Assembly: GCA_050248155.1 (NCBI GenBank)
Contig: JBFWSW010000019.1
Location: 8,037-72,036, forward strand
Origin: VFMC01 sp050248155
GTDB lineage: Bacteria > Actinomycetota > Acidimicrobiia > Acidimicrobiales > Ilumatobacteraceae
DNA length: 64,000 bases
Reading direction: 5' to 3'
Each line of letters starts with the position of its first letter. Within the stretch, counting starts at the first letter, position 1. Positions 16,708-24,535 of the stretch are shown one piece after another. A program made the translations under genes and the position numbers. The notes beneath the pieces were generated by a model, which was given only the letters and a program-made list of their open reading frames with translations, searched no databases and was not told the DNA's origin.

Positions 16708-17595
16708 TCAGATGAGCCATCCGATGCGGTCGACGACGACGTGGGTGCGATTCGCGCCGGCGCGGATGGTGATCTGGCCCGACGCATCGACGTCGGTGAT
16801 GACGCCGTTCGACAGGATCTGACCCGTCTCGCTCCAGTTCAGCGTCGAGTTGCCCGGCCACTCGATGTCGCCGCGGAAGACCGCGGCGAAGCCACCGCCC
16901 TCGGTCTCGGTGACGGTGAGGTTGAGGACTGCGCCGCGAGCACCGGGAAAGCCGAGCGCCAGTGTGCGCTCTTCGTTCGGTTGGAACTTGCCGCCGGTGA
17001 CGCGGGTGTCGAGCACGCGCGGCCCGCCGAGGCCTTGGAACGGGATGAACGACCGAGTCGGCGGCACGTAGCCGACGGTGGCGCCGAACACGGAATCGCC
17101 TGCCGAGCAGAAGAACTGGAGGATGTACGTCGATCCGTACTCGATGGTCACTGGTGTGGTGACCGGAACGGTCTGGGTTTTGGCCCCTCCGCCTGCAGCG
17201 AGCGTCTCCTGGAAGACGTCCGATGGCGGGTTGGGACTCGCCATGTCTCGACGCGTGATCGTGAGGACCGGTTGCACCTGGTAGGCGACGGACACCTCGG
17301 TGATGACGGATCCGACCGGCAATGACAGCGGCGCGGCGATCCAGTTGGCCGGGGCGGACGGTTGTACACCGGTGCTGAGCTGATACAGCCTGGAGATCGT
17401 GTACGGGAAGAAGGCCAGCGCGTCGTACTGCACGTAGCTCAGGCCGTTGGTCTGCGCGGCGACGACCTCGGTCGGCGGCGGCGCGGCGTGCGCGGTCGCA
17501 GTCCCGAGCGCGGCGATGCCGGCACCGAGGGCGGCCGCCCCGGTGATCAGGCCACGGCGCGAGACGGCGTCGCCCTGCTGCGGTTGATCGGTCAT
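16708..17595 (-). CDS. Tat-exported protein with one 'RxLDTR' surface repeat
   Basis: A 295-residue exported protein. The N-terminus carries a twin-arginine signal (SRRGLITGAAALGAGIAALG, cleavage near AHAA). Residues about 40-180 are a beta-rich domain of unknown type with few recognisable features. Residues about 185-295 form one copy of the domain repeated three times in the protein at 10432 (SFIPFQGLGGPRVLDTR, then AVLNLTVTETEGGGF, STLNWS, THVVVDRIGWLI). Its ATG overlaps the TetR stop (ATGA), so it is the last gene of a three-gene operon with an SRPBCC protein and a TetR regulator. Confidence 0.78.
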   Translation of the reverse strand: MTDQPQQGDAVSRRGLITGAAALGAGIAALGTATAHAAPPPTEVVAAQTNGLSYVQYDALAFFPYTISRLYQLSTGVQPSAPANWIAAPLSLPVGSVITEVSVAYQVQPVLTITRRDMASPNPPSDVFQETLAAGGGAKTQTVPVTTPVTIEYGSTYILQFFCSAGDSVFGATVGYVPPTRSFIPFQGLGGPRVLDTRVTGGKFQPNEERTLALGFPGARGAVLNLTVTETEGGGFAAVFRGDIEWPGNSTLNWSETGQILSNGVITDVDASGQITIRAGANRTHVVVDRIGWLI

Positions 17596-18170
17596 GTACG
17601 GATCCTCTCTGCTCGACCCGCCGATGATGACCGCTCGACCGTAGCCGAGATCATCGATGCGAACATCTCCGCGGCGCGATCGGTCGCGTCTCGATCGCCG
17701 GTGGCCACGAGGTCGAGCAAGAGACCGCGGATGACGGCCAGTGCGAGCCGGCCGAGCACGGCGCGATCGCTGTCGGGATCGACACCGCGATCGGTGATCG
17801 CGCGCAGCGTGTCGTCGACGAGCTTCGGGACCAGCCGGTCGAACGGTGGCTCACCTTGTGCGCCGCGGGCGTAGCACTCGAAGAACAGCCGCTCGACGGG
17901 CCAGAACGCCGGATCGGACGTGCGCCGCCACGTGTCGCGGACGGCCTCCACAGGGTCGGCCGGCTGGGCGCGGATCCGCTCGATCTGCTCGCGCTCCATC
18001 GCCTCGACCACTGCGGCGAGCAGCCCGTCGCGACTGCCGAAGTGGTGGATCAGCATCCGGTGGCTCGTCCCGACCTGCGCGGCGAGGTCGCGGAGCGATC
18101 GCCGGGCGAGCCCGCCGTCGGCGGCCGCCGCGATGACGGCCGACAACAACTCGTCGCGACGCGACGTCAC
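17592..18170 (-). CDS. TetR-family transcriptional regulator
   Basis: A 192-residue TetR-type repressor. The N-terminal helix-turn-helix is seen as LARRSLRDLAAQVGTSHRMLIHHFGSR at residues about 25-50. The C-terminal ligand domain contains a GLLLDLVATGD helix. The start is the GTG at 18170, which overlaps the stop of the SRPBCC gene (GTGA); a longer frame upstream lies within that gene. The palindrome at 18627-18644 over the first start codon of this operon is its likely autoregulatory target and also faces the divergent acyl-CoA ligase. Confidence 0.87.
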   Translation of the reverse strand: MTSRRDELLSAVIAAAADGGLARRSLRDLAAQVGTSHRMLIHHFGSRDGLLAAVVEAMEREQIERIRAQPADPVEAVRDTWRRTSDPAFWPVERLFFECYARGAQGEPPFDRLVPKLVDDTLRAITDRGVDPDSDRAVLGRLALAVIRGLLLDLVATGDRDATDRAAEMFASMISATVERSSSAGRAERIRT

Positions 18171-18628
18171 GCGGAAGGTGCGACGCCGGCGGCGATCTGC
18201 TCGCTCCGCTGCTTCAGCCCGGCGGCCTCGAGTCCCATGTAGCGGGCGGTGAGCGAACGCCACACACGACCCAGGAGCCGTCCGACGACGCCACCGTTGC
18301 TGATCGACATCTCGGCGACGGTCGAGTCACCGACCGGCCGCAGCACATGGGTGGCGACGGTGTGCGCGCCGGGTCCCGTCGCTTCCCACGTCCAGGAACG
18401 GCCCGGCTCGAGAGCTGTCACCGTCCACACGACCGTCGGCAGGCGTGGCTGTTGCACCTTGGCGCGTGCGCCGACCCGGAGCTCGCCGTCGAGCAGCTCG
18501 ACGGACGTGATCGACGCGGTCCAGGTGTGCCACCGCTCGACGTTGCTGAAGACGTCCCAGACGATGTCGACCGGGGCATCGATCGACGTCGAGGTGGAGT
18601 GGTCGATGGTCTTGTGCGTGTTCGACAT
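18167..18628 (-). CDS. SRPBCC (START/Bet v1-like) protein
   Basis: A 153-residue single SRPBCC domain with a hydrophobic cavity (SIDAPVDIVWDVFSNVERWHTWTASI at the N-terminus, then WTVTALEPGRSWTWEATGPG). Such proteins bind small hydrophobic ligands or act as cyclases or co-chaperones; the ligand is unknown. The start codon sits inside the left arm of the operator palindrome. A TACCAT hexamer 7 bases upstream suggests a leaderless message. It is the first gene of the operon with TetR and the Tat-exported protein. Confidence 0.82.
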   Translation of the reverse strand: MSNTHKTIDHSTSTSIDAPVDIVWDVFSNVERWHTWTASITSVELLDGELRVGARAKVQQPRLPTVVWTVTALEPGRSWTWEATGPGAHTVATHVLRPVGDSTVAEMSISNGGVVGRLLGRVWRSLTARYMGLEAAGLKQRSEQIAAGVAPSA

Positions 18629-18644
18629 GTACCAAATGGTACAT
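18627..18644. promoter_or_regulatory. TetR-type operator overlapping a start codon
   Basis: A perfect 18-base palindrome, ATGTACCA-AA-TGGTACAT, contains the ATG of the SRPBCC gene on the minus strand and a TACCAT -10-like hexamer. It resembles the TACC...GGTA operators of several TetR repressors. The TetR gene at 17592 belongs to the operon it controls. The divergent ligase gene starts 64 bases away on the plus strand, so both could be regulated. Confidence 0.65.
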
Positions 18645-18707
18645 CGACGGCGTCCGTCCCGCCACCCCCATTCCGCTACCGTCACGCCGGGGACGAAGGG
18701 GGACCAC

Positions 18708-20282
18708 ATGCATCCGGGACGCCACGCTGCCGAACATCCCGATCGAGCGTGCTTCGTGATGGCGGGCACCGGCGACGTGGTCACCTACGGCGAGTTCGAC
18801 GAGCGGTGCAACCGGCTGGCGCACCTCTTCCGCGCTCACGGTCTCGGCACCGGTGCCCATTACTCGATCTTCATGGAGAACAACGACCGCTACCTCGAGG
18901 CCTGCGGTGCGGGAGAGCGCTCCGGACTCCACTACACGTGCATCAACTCACACCTCACCGCCGACGAGCTCGCCTACATCGTCGACAACAGCGAGTCGCA
19001 GATCCTCATCACGTCGGCCCGGATGAGCGCCATCGCGCTCGACGCTCTCGCCCAGTGCCCGCGTGTGTCGCTGTGCCTCGTGGTCGGCGGCGTGCCGGCC
19101 AGCAGGGCCGGTGTCACGGCTGAGGTCGTCGCCTACGAGACGGCGACGAGTGCGATGGCGTCGACACCGATCGACGACGAGCGCCTCGGCGCAGCGATGC
19201 TCTACTCGTCGGGCACGACGGGTCGCCCGAAGGGCATCATCCGACAGCTGGCCGACGTGCCCCCCGGCGAGATGCTGCCGGTCATGCAGTTCCTGCTCGG
19301 GCCGTGGCGCTACCGCGAGGGCATGGTGTACCTGTCGCCGGCACCCCTCTACCACTCCGCTCCGCAGGCGGCCGTCGGGTTGACGGTGCGGATGGGCGGC
19401 ACCGCGATCATCATGGAGCACTTCGACCCCGAGGAGTACTTGGCGCTCGTCGAGCGATACCACGTGACGCACAGCCAACTCGTGCCCACCATGTTCAACC
19501 GCATGCTCAAGCTGCCGGCCGATGTGCGGGAGAAGTACGACCTCAGCTCGCTCGAGGCGGCGATCCACGCCGCGGCACCCTGCCCCATACCCGTGAAGGA
19601 GCGGATGATCGAGTGGTGGGGACCGATCATCCACGAGTACTACGGCGCGACGGAGGCGATCGGCTTCACGGCGTGCGACTCGCACGAGTGGCTCGCCCAC
19701 CGCGGGACGGTCGGACGTGTGCTGCTCGGCGAGATGTCGATCCTCGACGACGACCTGCAGCCGTGCCCCGTCGGCACGCCGGGCACGATCTGGTTCCGCA
19801 CGCCCACCCCGCTCCAGTACTTCCACGATCCCGAGAAGAGCCGGGCCGCGACCTCGCCGGATGGCACCCTGGCCACCACCGGCGATGTTGGCTACGTGGA
19901 CGCGGACGGCTACCTGTACCTGACCGACCGCAAGAGCTTCATGATCATCTCCGGTGGCGTGAACATCTACCCGCAAGAGACCGAGAACCTCCTGGTGACG
20001 CACCCCAAGGTCGCCGACGCAGCCGTCTTCGGCGTGCCCAACGCCGATCTCGGCGAAGAGGTGAAGGCGGTCGTCCAGCCGATGCCCGGCGTCGAACCCG
20101 GCCCAGCCCTCGAACGCGAGCTGATCGACTTCTGCCAGCAGCACCTGTCCCGGCAGAAGTGCCCACGCACCGTCGACTTCGACCCCGAGCTCCCGCGCCT
20201 GCCGACGGGCAAGCTGTACAAGCGGGTGCTGCGCGACCGTTACTGGGGCGACCAGCTGTCGAGGATCTCACAGCCCGGCTGA
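18708..20282 (+). CDS. AMP-dependent acyl-CoA synthetase
   Basis: A 524-residue ANL-superfamily ligase. Seen are the P-loop YSSGTTGRPKG (from residue 166), EYYGATEAIGFT, TGDVGYVD, the hinge LTDRKSFMIISGGVNIYPQE and the catalytic Lys502 in LPTGKLYKR. It activates a carboxylic acid to its CoA thioester; chain type is unknown. AAGGGGGA precedes the ATG at 18708, and TACCGT at 18677-18682 may be its -10 box. It is divergent from the SRPBCC-TetR operon. Its 3' end overlaps the convergent exonuclease gene by 43 bases. Confidence 0.92.
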   Translation: MHPGRHAAEHPDRACFVMAGTGDVVTYGEFDERCNRLAHLFRAHGLGTGAHYSIFMENNDRYLEACGAGERSGLHYTCINSHLTADELAYIVDNSESQILITSARMSAIALDALAQCPRVSLCLVVGGVPASRAGVTAEVVAYETATSAMASTPIDDERLGAAMLYSSGTTGRPKGIIRQLADVPPGEMLPVMQFLLGPWRYREGMVYLSPAPLYHSAPQAAVGLTVRMGGTAIIMEHFDPEEYLALVERYHVTHSQLVPTMFNRMLKLPADVREKYDLSSLEAAIHAAAPCPIPVKERMIEWWGPIIHEYYGATEAIGFTACDSHEWLAHRGTVGRVLLGEMSILDDDLQPCPVGTPGTIWFRTPTPLQYFHDPEKSRAATSPDGTLATTGDVGYVDADGYLYLTDRKSFMIISGGVNIYPQETENLLVTHPKVADAAVFGVPNADLGEEVKAVVQPMPGVEPGPALERELIDFCQQHLSRQKCPRTVDFDPELPRLPTGKLYKRVLRDRYWGDQLSRISQPG

Positions 20283-21586
20283 CCCGACCGGTCCATCAGC
20301 CGCGCGATCCATGTCGCCTCGGCCGCCGCGGCCGGCGTGAGCGGGAGGTCGGGTGAGTCGAGATCCGGCTCCGGCAACACGTCGGCCCATGACCGACCGT
20401 CGGCCACCACGTCGCGCACCCTCCCCCGGTCGACGAACACGACCGCGTCGGCCACCTCGAGCGCGCCCGAACACCCTCGGCCACGATCGAGGGCGTGCTG
20501 CCGCGCGATCACCTCCGCCAACGCTGCACTCGACGAGCTCCGGCCGCCACCCCGTGCGTCTCGCAGTTCGTCGAAGAACGCGACCTGCTCGACCAGCCCT
20601 GCCGCGGCGAGCTCGACCACCGCACGGCGCGCGAGGTCACGGGGCAGCGGCCCCGCCACGACGCCGGGCGACGTGCGATCACCGCACGACACGAGCCGCC
20701 CGACCCCCGTTCCGGGTCGCCTCAAGTAGGCATGTGGTTCCCGGCGAGCGGCCGGCGTGGCACTGCGCCATCGCATGGCCGCGATCTCGGTCGCCACTGC
20801 GTTCGCCACGTGCAGGTGCTCGATGCGGTGCACGTGGTGCACCACCCGGGCGGGCACCCGTCGCGCCGGCAGCGGGTCGTCGGGGTCGAACAGACGGCGC
20901 ACCTCGTGCCGAACGTCCGGGCCGTCCACCACGTGGAGCACCTCGCCGTGACGATCGAGCAGTCGCGCCACGCCTTGCACACGAGGGACGGCGGCCGTGA
21001 CGGCGAGCCGGGCACGATGCCGATGCCGCATCAACGAGGGCAACCGGATGAGGTCGTCGAGGTCGAACACGCCGTAGTGGGTGGCACGTTCGATGACGAG
21101 GTGCAGCAACTCGACGGTGGCAGCGGCATCGGCGAGCGCACGGTGGGTCGGCCGCTCCTCGAACGAGAACCGACGCGCCAGCGTGCCGAGGCGGCAGTCG
21201 TCGGCGTCGTCGCGCAGCAACCGTCGCGCCAACACCATCGTGTCGATCGCATCGGACGGGTCGAGCACGTCCTCGCGACCCGCGCGCCACAGCGCACTGT
21301 TCAGGAACCTGAGGTCGAAGCGGATGTTGTGACCGACGATGACCGAGCCGCGAACGAACTCGAGCAGCGACGCCAGCACCGCATCGATGCTCGGGCGTTC
21401 GGACGTGCCCGACGAGAGCGAATGGCGGACCATCGTCTGGAACGTTCCGAGCCGCTCGCCCCCGCGCACCTTGACCGCGCCGATCTCGACGATCTCGTCG
21501 ACCTCGTCGGCCGTGCCCGTCGTCTCGAGATCGAGCACACAGAACGTGACGTCTACGAGACGCACGAAAGGGTCGATGAGGGTCAC
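20240..21586 (-). CDS. DEDDh 3'-5' exonuclease fused to a degenerate GIY-YIG domain
   Basis: A 448-residue protein. Residues 12-175 are a DnaQ/epsilon-type exonuclease with the full DEDDh set: Asp19 and Glu21 (LDLETTG), Asp91 (GHNIRFDLRFLN), His148 and Asp153 (HRALADAAATVEL). Residues about 200-290 align by eye to the UvrC/Cho GIY-YIG nuclease fold (P-x-x-x-GV...LLDRHGEVLHVV...DVRHEVRRLF), but GIY has become GVA and YIG has become HVV. The last 150 residues are Ala/Arg-rich and unassigned. The GTG at 21586 lies 6 bases after a CATACT -10-like box, with a LexA box just upstream. DnaQ-GIY-YIG fusions are known in Actinomycetota; this copy appears to have lost the second active site. Confidence 0.82.
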   Translation of the reverse strand: MTLIDPFVRLVDVTFCVLDLETTGTADEVDEIVEIGAVKVRGGERLGTFQTMVRHSLSSGTSERPSIDAVLASLLEFVRGSVIVGHNIRFDLRFLNSALWRAGREDVLDPSDAIDTMVLARRLLRDDADDCRLGTLARRFSFEERPTHRALADAAATVELLHLVIERATHYGVFDLDDLIRLPSLMRHRHRARLAVTAAVPRVQGVARLLDRHGEVLHVVDGPDVRHEVRRLFDPDDPLPARRVPARVVHHVHRIEHLHVANAVATEIAAMRWRSATPAARREPHAYLRRPGTGVGRLVSCGDRTSPGVVAGPLPRDLARRAVVELAAAGLVEQVAFFDELRDARGGGRSSSSAALAEVIARQHALDRGRGCSGALEVADAVVFVDRGRVRDVVADGRSWADVLPEPDLDSPDLPLTPAAAAEATWIARLMDRSGQPGCEILDSWSPQ

Positions 21587-21600
21587 CGGACCAGTATGTA

Positions 21601-21614
21601 CGAACGCGTGTTCG
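21601..21614. promoter_or_regulatory. LexA (SOS) box in front of the exonuclease gene
   Basis: CGAACGCGTGTTCG fits the Gram-positive/actinobacterial SOS box CGAAC-N4-GTTCG in every fixed position on both strands. It lies 14 bases upstream of the GTG start of the DEDDh exonuclease, directly abutting the CATACT -10-like hexamer at 21593-21598. That position would block the promoter when LexA is bound. The divergent hydrogenase operon starts 141 bases away on the other side. Confidence 0.75.
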
Positions 21615-21754
21615 ATGTCGACTCCCCAGTCGTGGGCGACGGCGGCGAGGGCACGACACGACCAAGTGCCCTGGTGCCGGTCACGGCCGGGGCGGACCAT
21701 GAGAGCATGGGTGCAACCCGAGCCAATGGTGGCGTCGGTGACCGACGATGGACA

Positions 21755-22855
21755 ATGCGCAGCGACGACCTGCACCGTCTGGTCAGGGCGCTCCGCAGCC
21801 GCTTCGACGAGGTCATCGGCCCGGTCGTGCACGACGGGGTCATCCGACTGCGGCCGATCGCCTCGGCCGGCGAACTGCCTCTCGGCGTGACCGACGCACA
21901 GGAGGCTGCGACCTATCGGTTGGTCCCGAGCGGGACGCCGCTCCACTTCTCCTACGGACCCGGCCCCGATTCGCTGAAGTCGCTGGTCCATCCACCACGC
22001 AGCCCGGTGTGGACGATGCACCGCCGCGACGGATCGATCGTCGTCGCACCAGCCACGCATCCCTCGACGACGCGAGCGGTGATCGGTGTTCGCGCCTGCG
22101 ACCTGCGGGCGTTGGCAGTGCTCGACCGCACGCAGACCGGAGGACCGCACGCCGACGCTGCGTTTGCCGCCCGGCGAGACGCGCTGTTCGTCGTCGCCGT
22201 CGACTGCACCCACCCCGCCCCGACGTGCTTCTGCGACACCGCGGGTGGCGGCGGTACGGCGGAGGCGGGCTACGACCTCTCGCTCACCGAGTTCGACGAC
22301 GAGTCGCAGGGCCCAACGTACCTCGTTCGCTGCGGCAGCGAGCGCGGTTGCGAGCTCGTGGCCGAGCTGGCGCTCGAACCTGCGACCGAGGACCAGGAGC
22401 AGTACGTGGCTGCGGCCTTCCGGTCGGCCGTGGGCCCGCAGCACCGCTCGTTGCCCAAGGACGCCGCCGCCGTTGTCAGCGACGCAGAGCATCCCCATTG
22501 GAGCACCGTGGCCGACCGCTGCCTGACCTGTGGCAACTGCACGGCCGTCTGCCCGACGTGCTTCTGCACCGACATGGACGACCGTGTGTCACTCGACGGT
22601 GCGTCGTCCACCCGGGACCGGGTCTGGGACACGTGCTTCAGCATGGAGTACTCGCACCTGGGCGCCGGTCCACATCGTGCGTCGCCGAGGTCGAGGTACC
22701 GGCAATGGCTCTCGCACAAGCTCGGCACGTGGCACGACCAGTTCGGCGAATCGGGTTGCGTCGGCTGCGGCCGCTGCATCACCTGGTGCCCGGTCGGCAT
22801 CGACCTGACCGCCGAGGTGCGGGCACTCGCTGGACCTGTGGAGGCCGCACCGTGA
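21755..22855 (+). CDS. hyhB: [NiFe]-hydrogenase beta subunit (HyhB/sulfhydrogenase type, 4Fe-4S)
   Basis: A 366-residue electron-transfer subunit of a group 3b cytoplasmic hydrogenase. Two ferredoxin-type clusters are clear: Cys256, 259, 262 and 266 (CLTCGNCTAVC) and Cys335, 338, 341 and 345 (CVGCGRCITWC). Extra cysteines at 151, 158, 160 (CTHPAPTCFC), 193 and 199 match the additional metal-binding region of HydB-type subunits. It passes electrons between the small subunit and the flavin subunit. The start is uncertain: ATG at 21755 is used, and ATG at 21707 is in frame. It is the first gene of hyhBGSL; its stop overlaps the next GTG (GTGA). Confidence 0.9.
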   Translation: MRSDDLHRLVRALRSRFDEVIGPVVHDGVIRLRPIASAGELPLGVTDAQEAATYRLVPSGTPLHFSYGPGPDSLKSLVHPPRSPVWTMHRRDGSIVVAPATHPSTTRAVIGVRACDLRALAVLDRTQTGGPHADAAFAARRDALFVVAVDCTHPAPTCFCDTAGGGGTAEAGYDLSLTEFDDESQGPTYLVRCGSERGCELVAELALEPATEDQEQYVAAAFRSAVGPQHRSLPKDAAAVVSDAEHPHWSTVADRCLTCGNCTAVCPTCFCTDMDDRVSLDGASSTRDRVWDTCFSMEYSHLGAGPHRASPRSRYRQWLSHKLGTWHDQFGESGCVGCGRCITWCPVGIDLTAEVRALAGPVEAAP

Positions 22856-23709
22856 CGGCGACGGAGCTTCGAGTGCCATCGGATCCGCTCCTCGAGCCCC
22901 AGATCCACGAGGTGCTGGCGCGCCGTGACGAGATTCCCGGTGTCGTGACCTTGCGTGTCGCTCCCCTCGGCGAGCCGCCCCGATCGTTCTTGCCCGCCCA
23001 GATCGGCATGGTCGGAGCGTTCGGGATCGGTGAGGCTGCGCTGTCGATCTCGTCGGCGATCACCGACCGGACGGCACACGAGTACACCATCCGTCGAGCC
23101 GGCGCGATCACCACTGCGTTGACGCGGCTGCAGCCAGGCGAGCAGCTCTGGGTGCGTGGGCCGTTCGGCGAGCCATGGGATCTCGCCCTCGAAGGGCGAG
23201 ACGTCGTGATCGCCGCCGGCGGGCTTGGCCTCGCACCGCTGCGCCCGGCGATCTACGAGCTGCTGCGCCGGCGGGATCGCCTCGGCGAGGTCGTCGTCGT
23301 CATCGGAGCGCGCAGTCCAGAGCTCCTCCTCTATGCGACCGCGTACCCCTCATGGCGAGCGGGTGGGATTCGCGTCGTGGCGACGATCGATCGCGCCGCC
23401 GACGGCTGGGGCGGCCGCGTCGGTTTCGTTCCAGACGTCGTCGACGCGGTCAGCCACGAGCTACACCTCGAACCCGACCGGACGAGCGCCCTCGTCTGCG
23501 GTCCTGACGTCATGATGCAACTCGTGGCCGAGGTACTGATCGGTCGGGGTGTCGCCGCCGACGACGTCCAGCTCACCCTCGAACGCAACATGCAGTGCGG
23601 CAACGGACTGTGCGGCCATTGCCAGCTCGGTCCGCTGATCGTGTGCCGCGACGGGCCGGTGGTGCGCTACCCGATGGTCGCCGACGTGCTGGGCGTGGAG
23701 GAGCGCTGA
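22852..23709 (+). CDS. hyhG: [NiFe]-hydrogenase gamma subunit, FAD/NAD(P)-binding (HyhG)
   Basis: A 285-residue diaphorase subunit of the ferredoxin-NADP reductase type. FAD contact is expected from the EYTIRRAGAITTAL region and NAD(P) binding from VVIAAGGLGLAPLRPAIYELL. The C-terminal [2Fe-2S] centre is formed by Cys249, Cys254, Cys257 and Cys265 (CGNGLCGHC, then VC), as in dihydroorotate-dehydrogenase electron-transfer subunits. It links hydrogen oxidation or evolution to NAD(P)(H). The GTG start overlaps the hyhB stop. Confidence 0.92.
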   Translation: MTATELRVPSDPLLEPQIHEVLARRDEIPGVVTLRVAPLGEPPRSFLPAQIGMVGAFGIGEAALSISSAITDRTAHEYTIRRAGAITTALTRLQPGEQLWVRGPFGEPWDLALEGRDVVIAAGGLGLAPLRPAIYELLRRRDRLGEVVVVIGARSPELLLYATAYPSWRAGGIRVVATIDRAADGWGGRVGFVPDVVDAVSHELHLEPDRTSALVCGPDVMMQLVAEVLIGRGVAADDVQLTLERNMQCGNGLCGHCQLGPLIVCRDGPVVRYPMVADVLGVEER

Positions 23710-23710
23710 C

Positions 23711-24535
23711 GTGCAACACGAGCTCCGCACCACGCCGCTCGTCTGGCCCGAGAGCATCGACCGGGGCGCACGACCGTCGCTCGCGGTGTGGAAGTTCGCG
23801 TCGTGCGACGGCTGCCAGCTCAGCCTGCTCGACTGCGAGGACGATCTGATGGCCGTCGCCGGTCGCGTCGCGATCTCGTACTTCCCGGAAGCCTCGAGTG
23901 TGATGGTCGCCGGCCCGTACGACGTGTCGCTCGTCGAGGGATCGATCACGACGCAGCACGACGCCGAGCGCATCGTGCAGATCCGCGCCCAGTCCAGCCT
24001 GCTCGTCACGATCGGCGCGTGTGCGACGGCCGGAGGGATACAGGCACTTCGCAACGGCCGGGACGTCGACGGGTTCCGCTCGATCGTCTATGCCCATCCC
24101 GAGTACGTCCAGACGCTGCCGACCTCCACTCCGATCGCGGCTCACGTGCCGGTCGACCTCGAGCTGCGCGGCTGTCCCATCGATCGCGAGCAGCTGCTGC
24201 AGACGCTGGCAGCCGTGCTCCACCGGCACGCCCTGCGCCTGCCGACGACCAGCGTGTGCACCGAGTGCAAGGCCCGGGGGACGACGTGCGTGATAGTGGC
24301 CCACGGAACGCCGTGCTTGGGGCCGGTCACCCAGGCCGGCTGCCAGGCGCTGTGCCCATCGTTCCATCGAGGTTGCTATGGGTGCTTCGGTCCGATGGAG
24401 AGCCCGAACGTCGCTGCGCTGCGTCGTCACCTCGCGTCGCTCGGGCTCGCCGGGGAGGCGATCGACCGCCTGCTGCACACGTTCAACACCGGTGCGTTCA
24501 CAGTCGCCGAGACACCGGTCGAGGTGTCACGATGA
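23711..24535 (+). CDS. hyhS: [NiFe]-hydrogenase small (delta) subunit
   Basis: A 274-residue small subunit. The proximal [4Fe-4S] ligands are Cys32 and Cys35 (ASCDGCQ), Cys104 (GACATAGG) and Cys155 (RGCPID). Eight further cysteines (183, 186, 193, 202, 211, 215, 222, 225) can bind two more [4Fe-4S] clusters. There is no Tat signal or membrane tail, consistent with a cytoplasmic group 3 enzyme. The GTG start follows the hyhG stop by one base, and the end overlaps hyhL (ATGA). Confidence 0.93.
   Translation: MQHELRTTPLVWPESIDRGARPSLAVWKFASCDGCQLSLLDCEDDLMAVAGRVAISYFPEASSVMVAGPYDVSLVEGSITTQHDAERIVQIRAQSSLLVTIGACATAGGIQALRNGRDVDGFRSIVYAHPEYVQTLPTSTPIAAHVPVDLELRGCPIDREQLLQTLAAVLHRHALRLPTTSVCTECKARGTTCVIVAHGTPCLGPVTQAGCQALCPSFHRGCYGCFGPMESPNVAALRRHLASLGLAGEAIDRLLHTFNTGAFTVAETPVEVSR

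Noticed and set aside
21587..22498. Extension of the exonuclease frame by about 300 codons upstream
   Set aside because: It runs antisense through the hydrogenase beta subunit, and the promoter and LexA box place the start at 21586.
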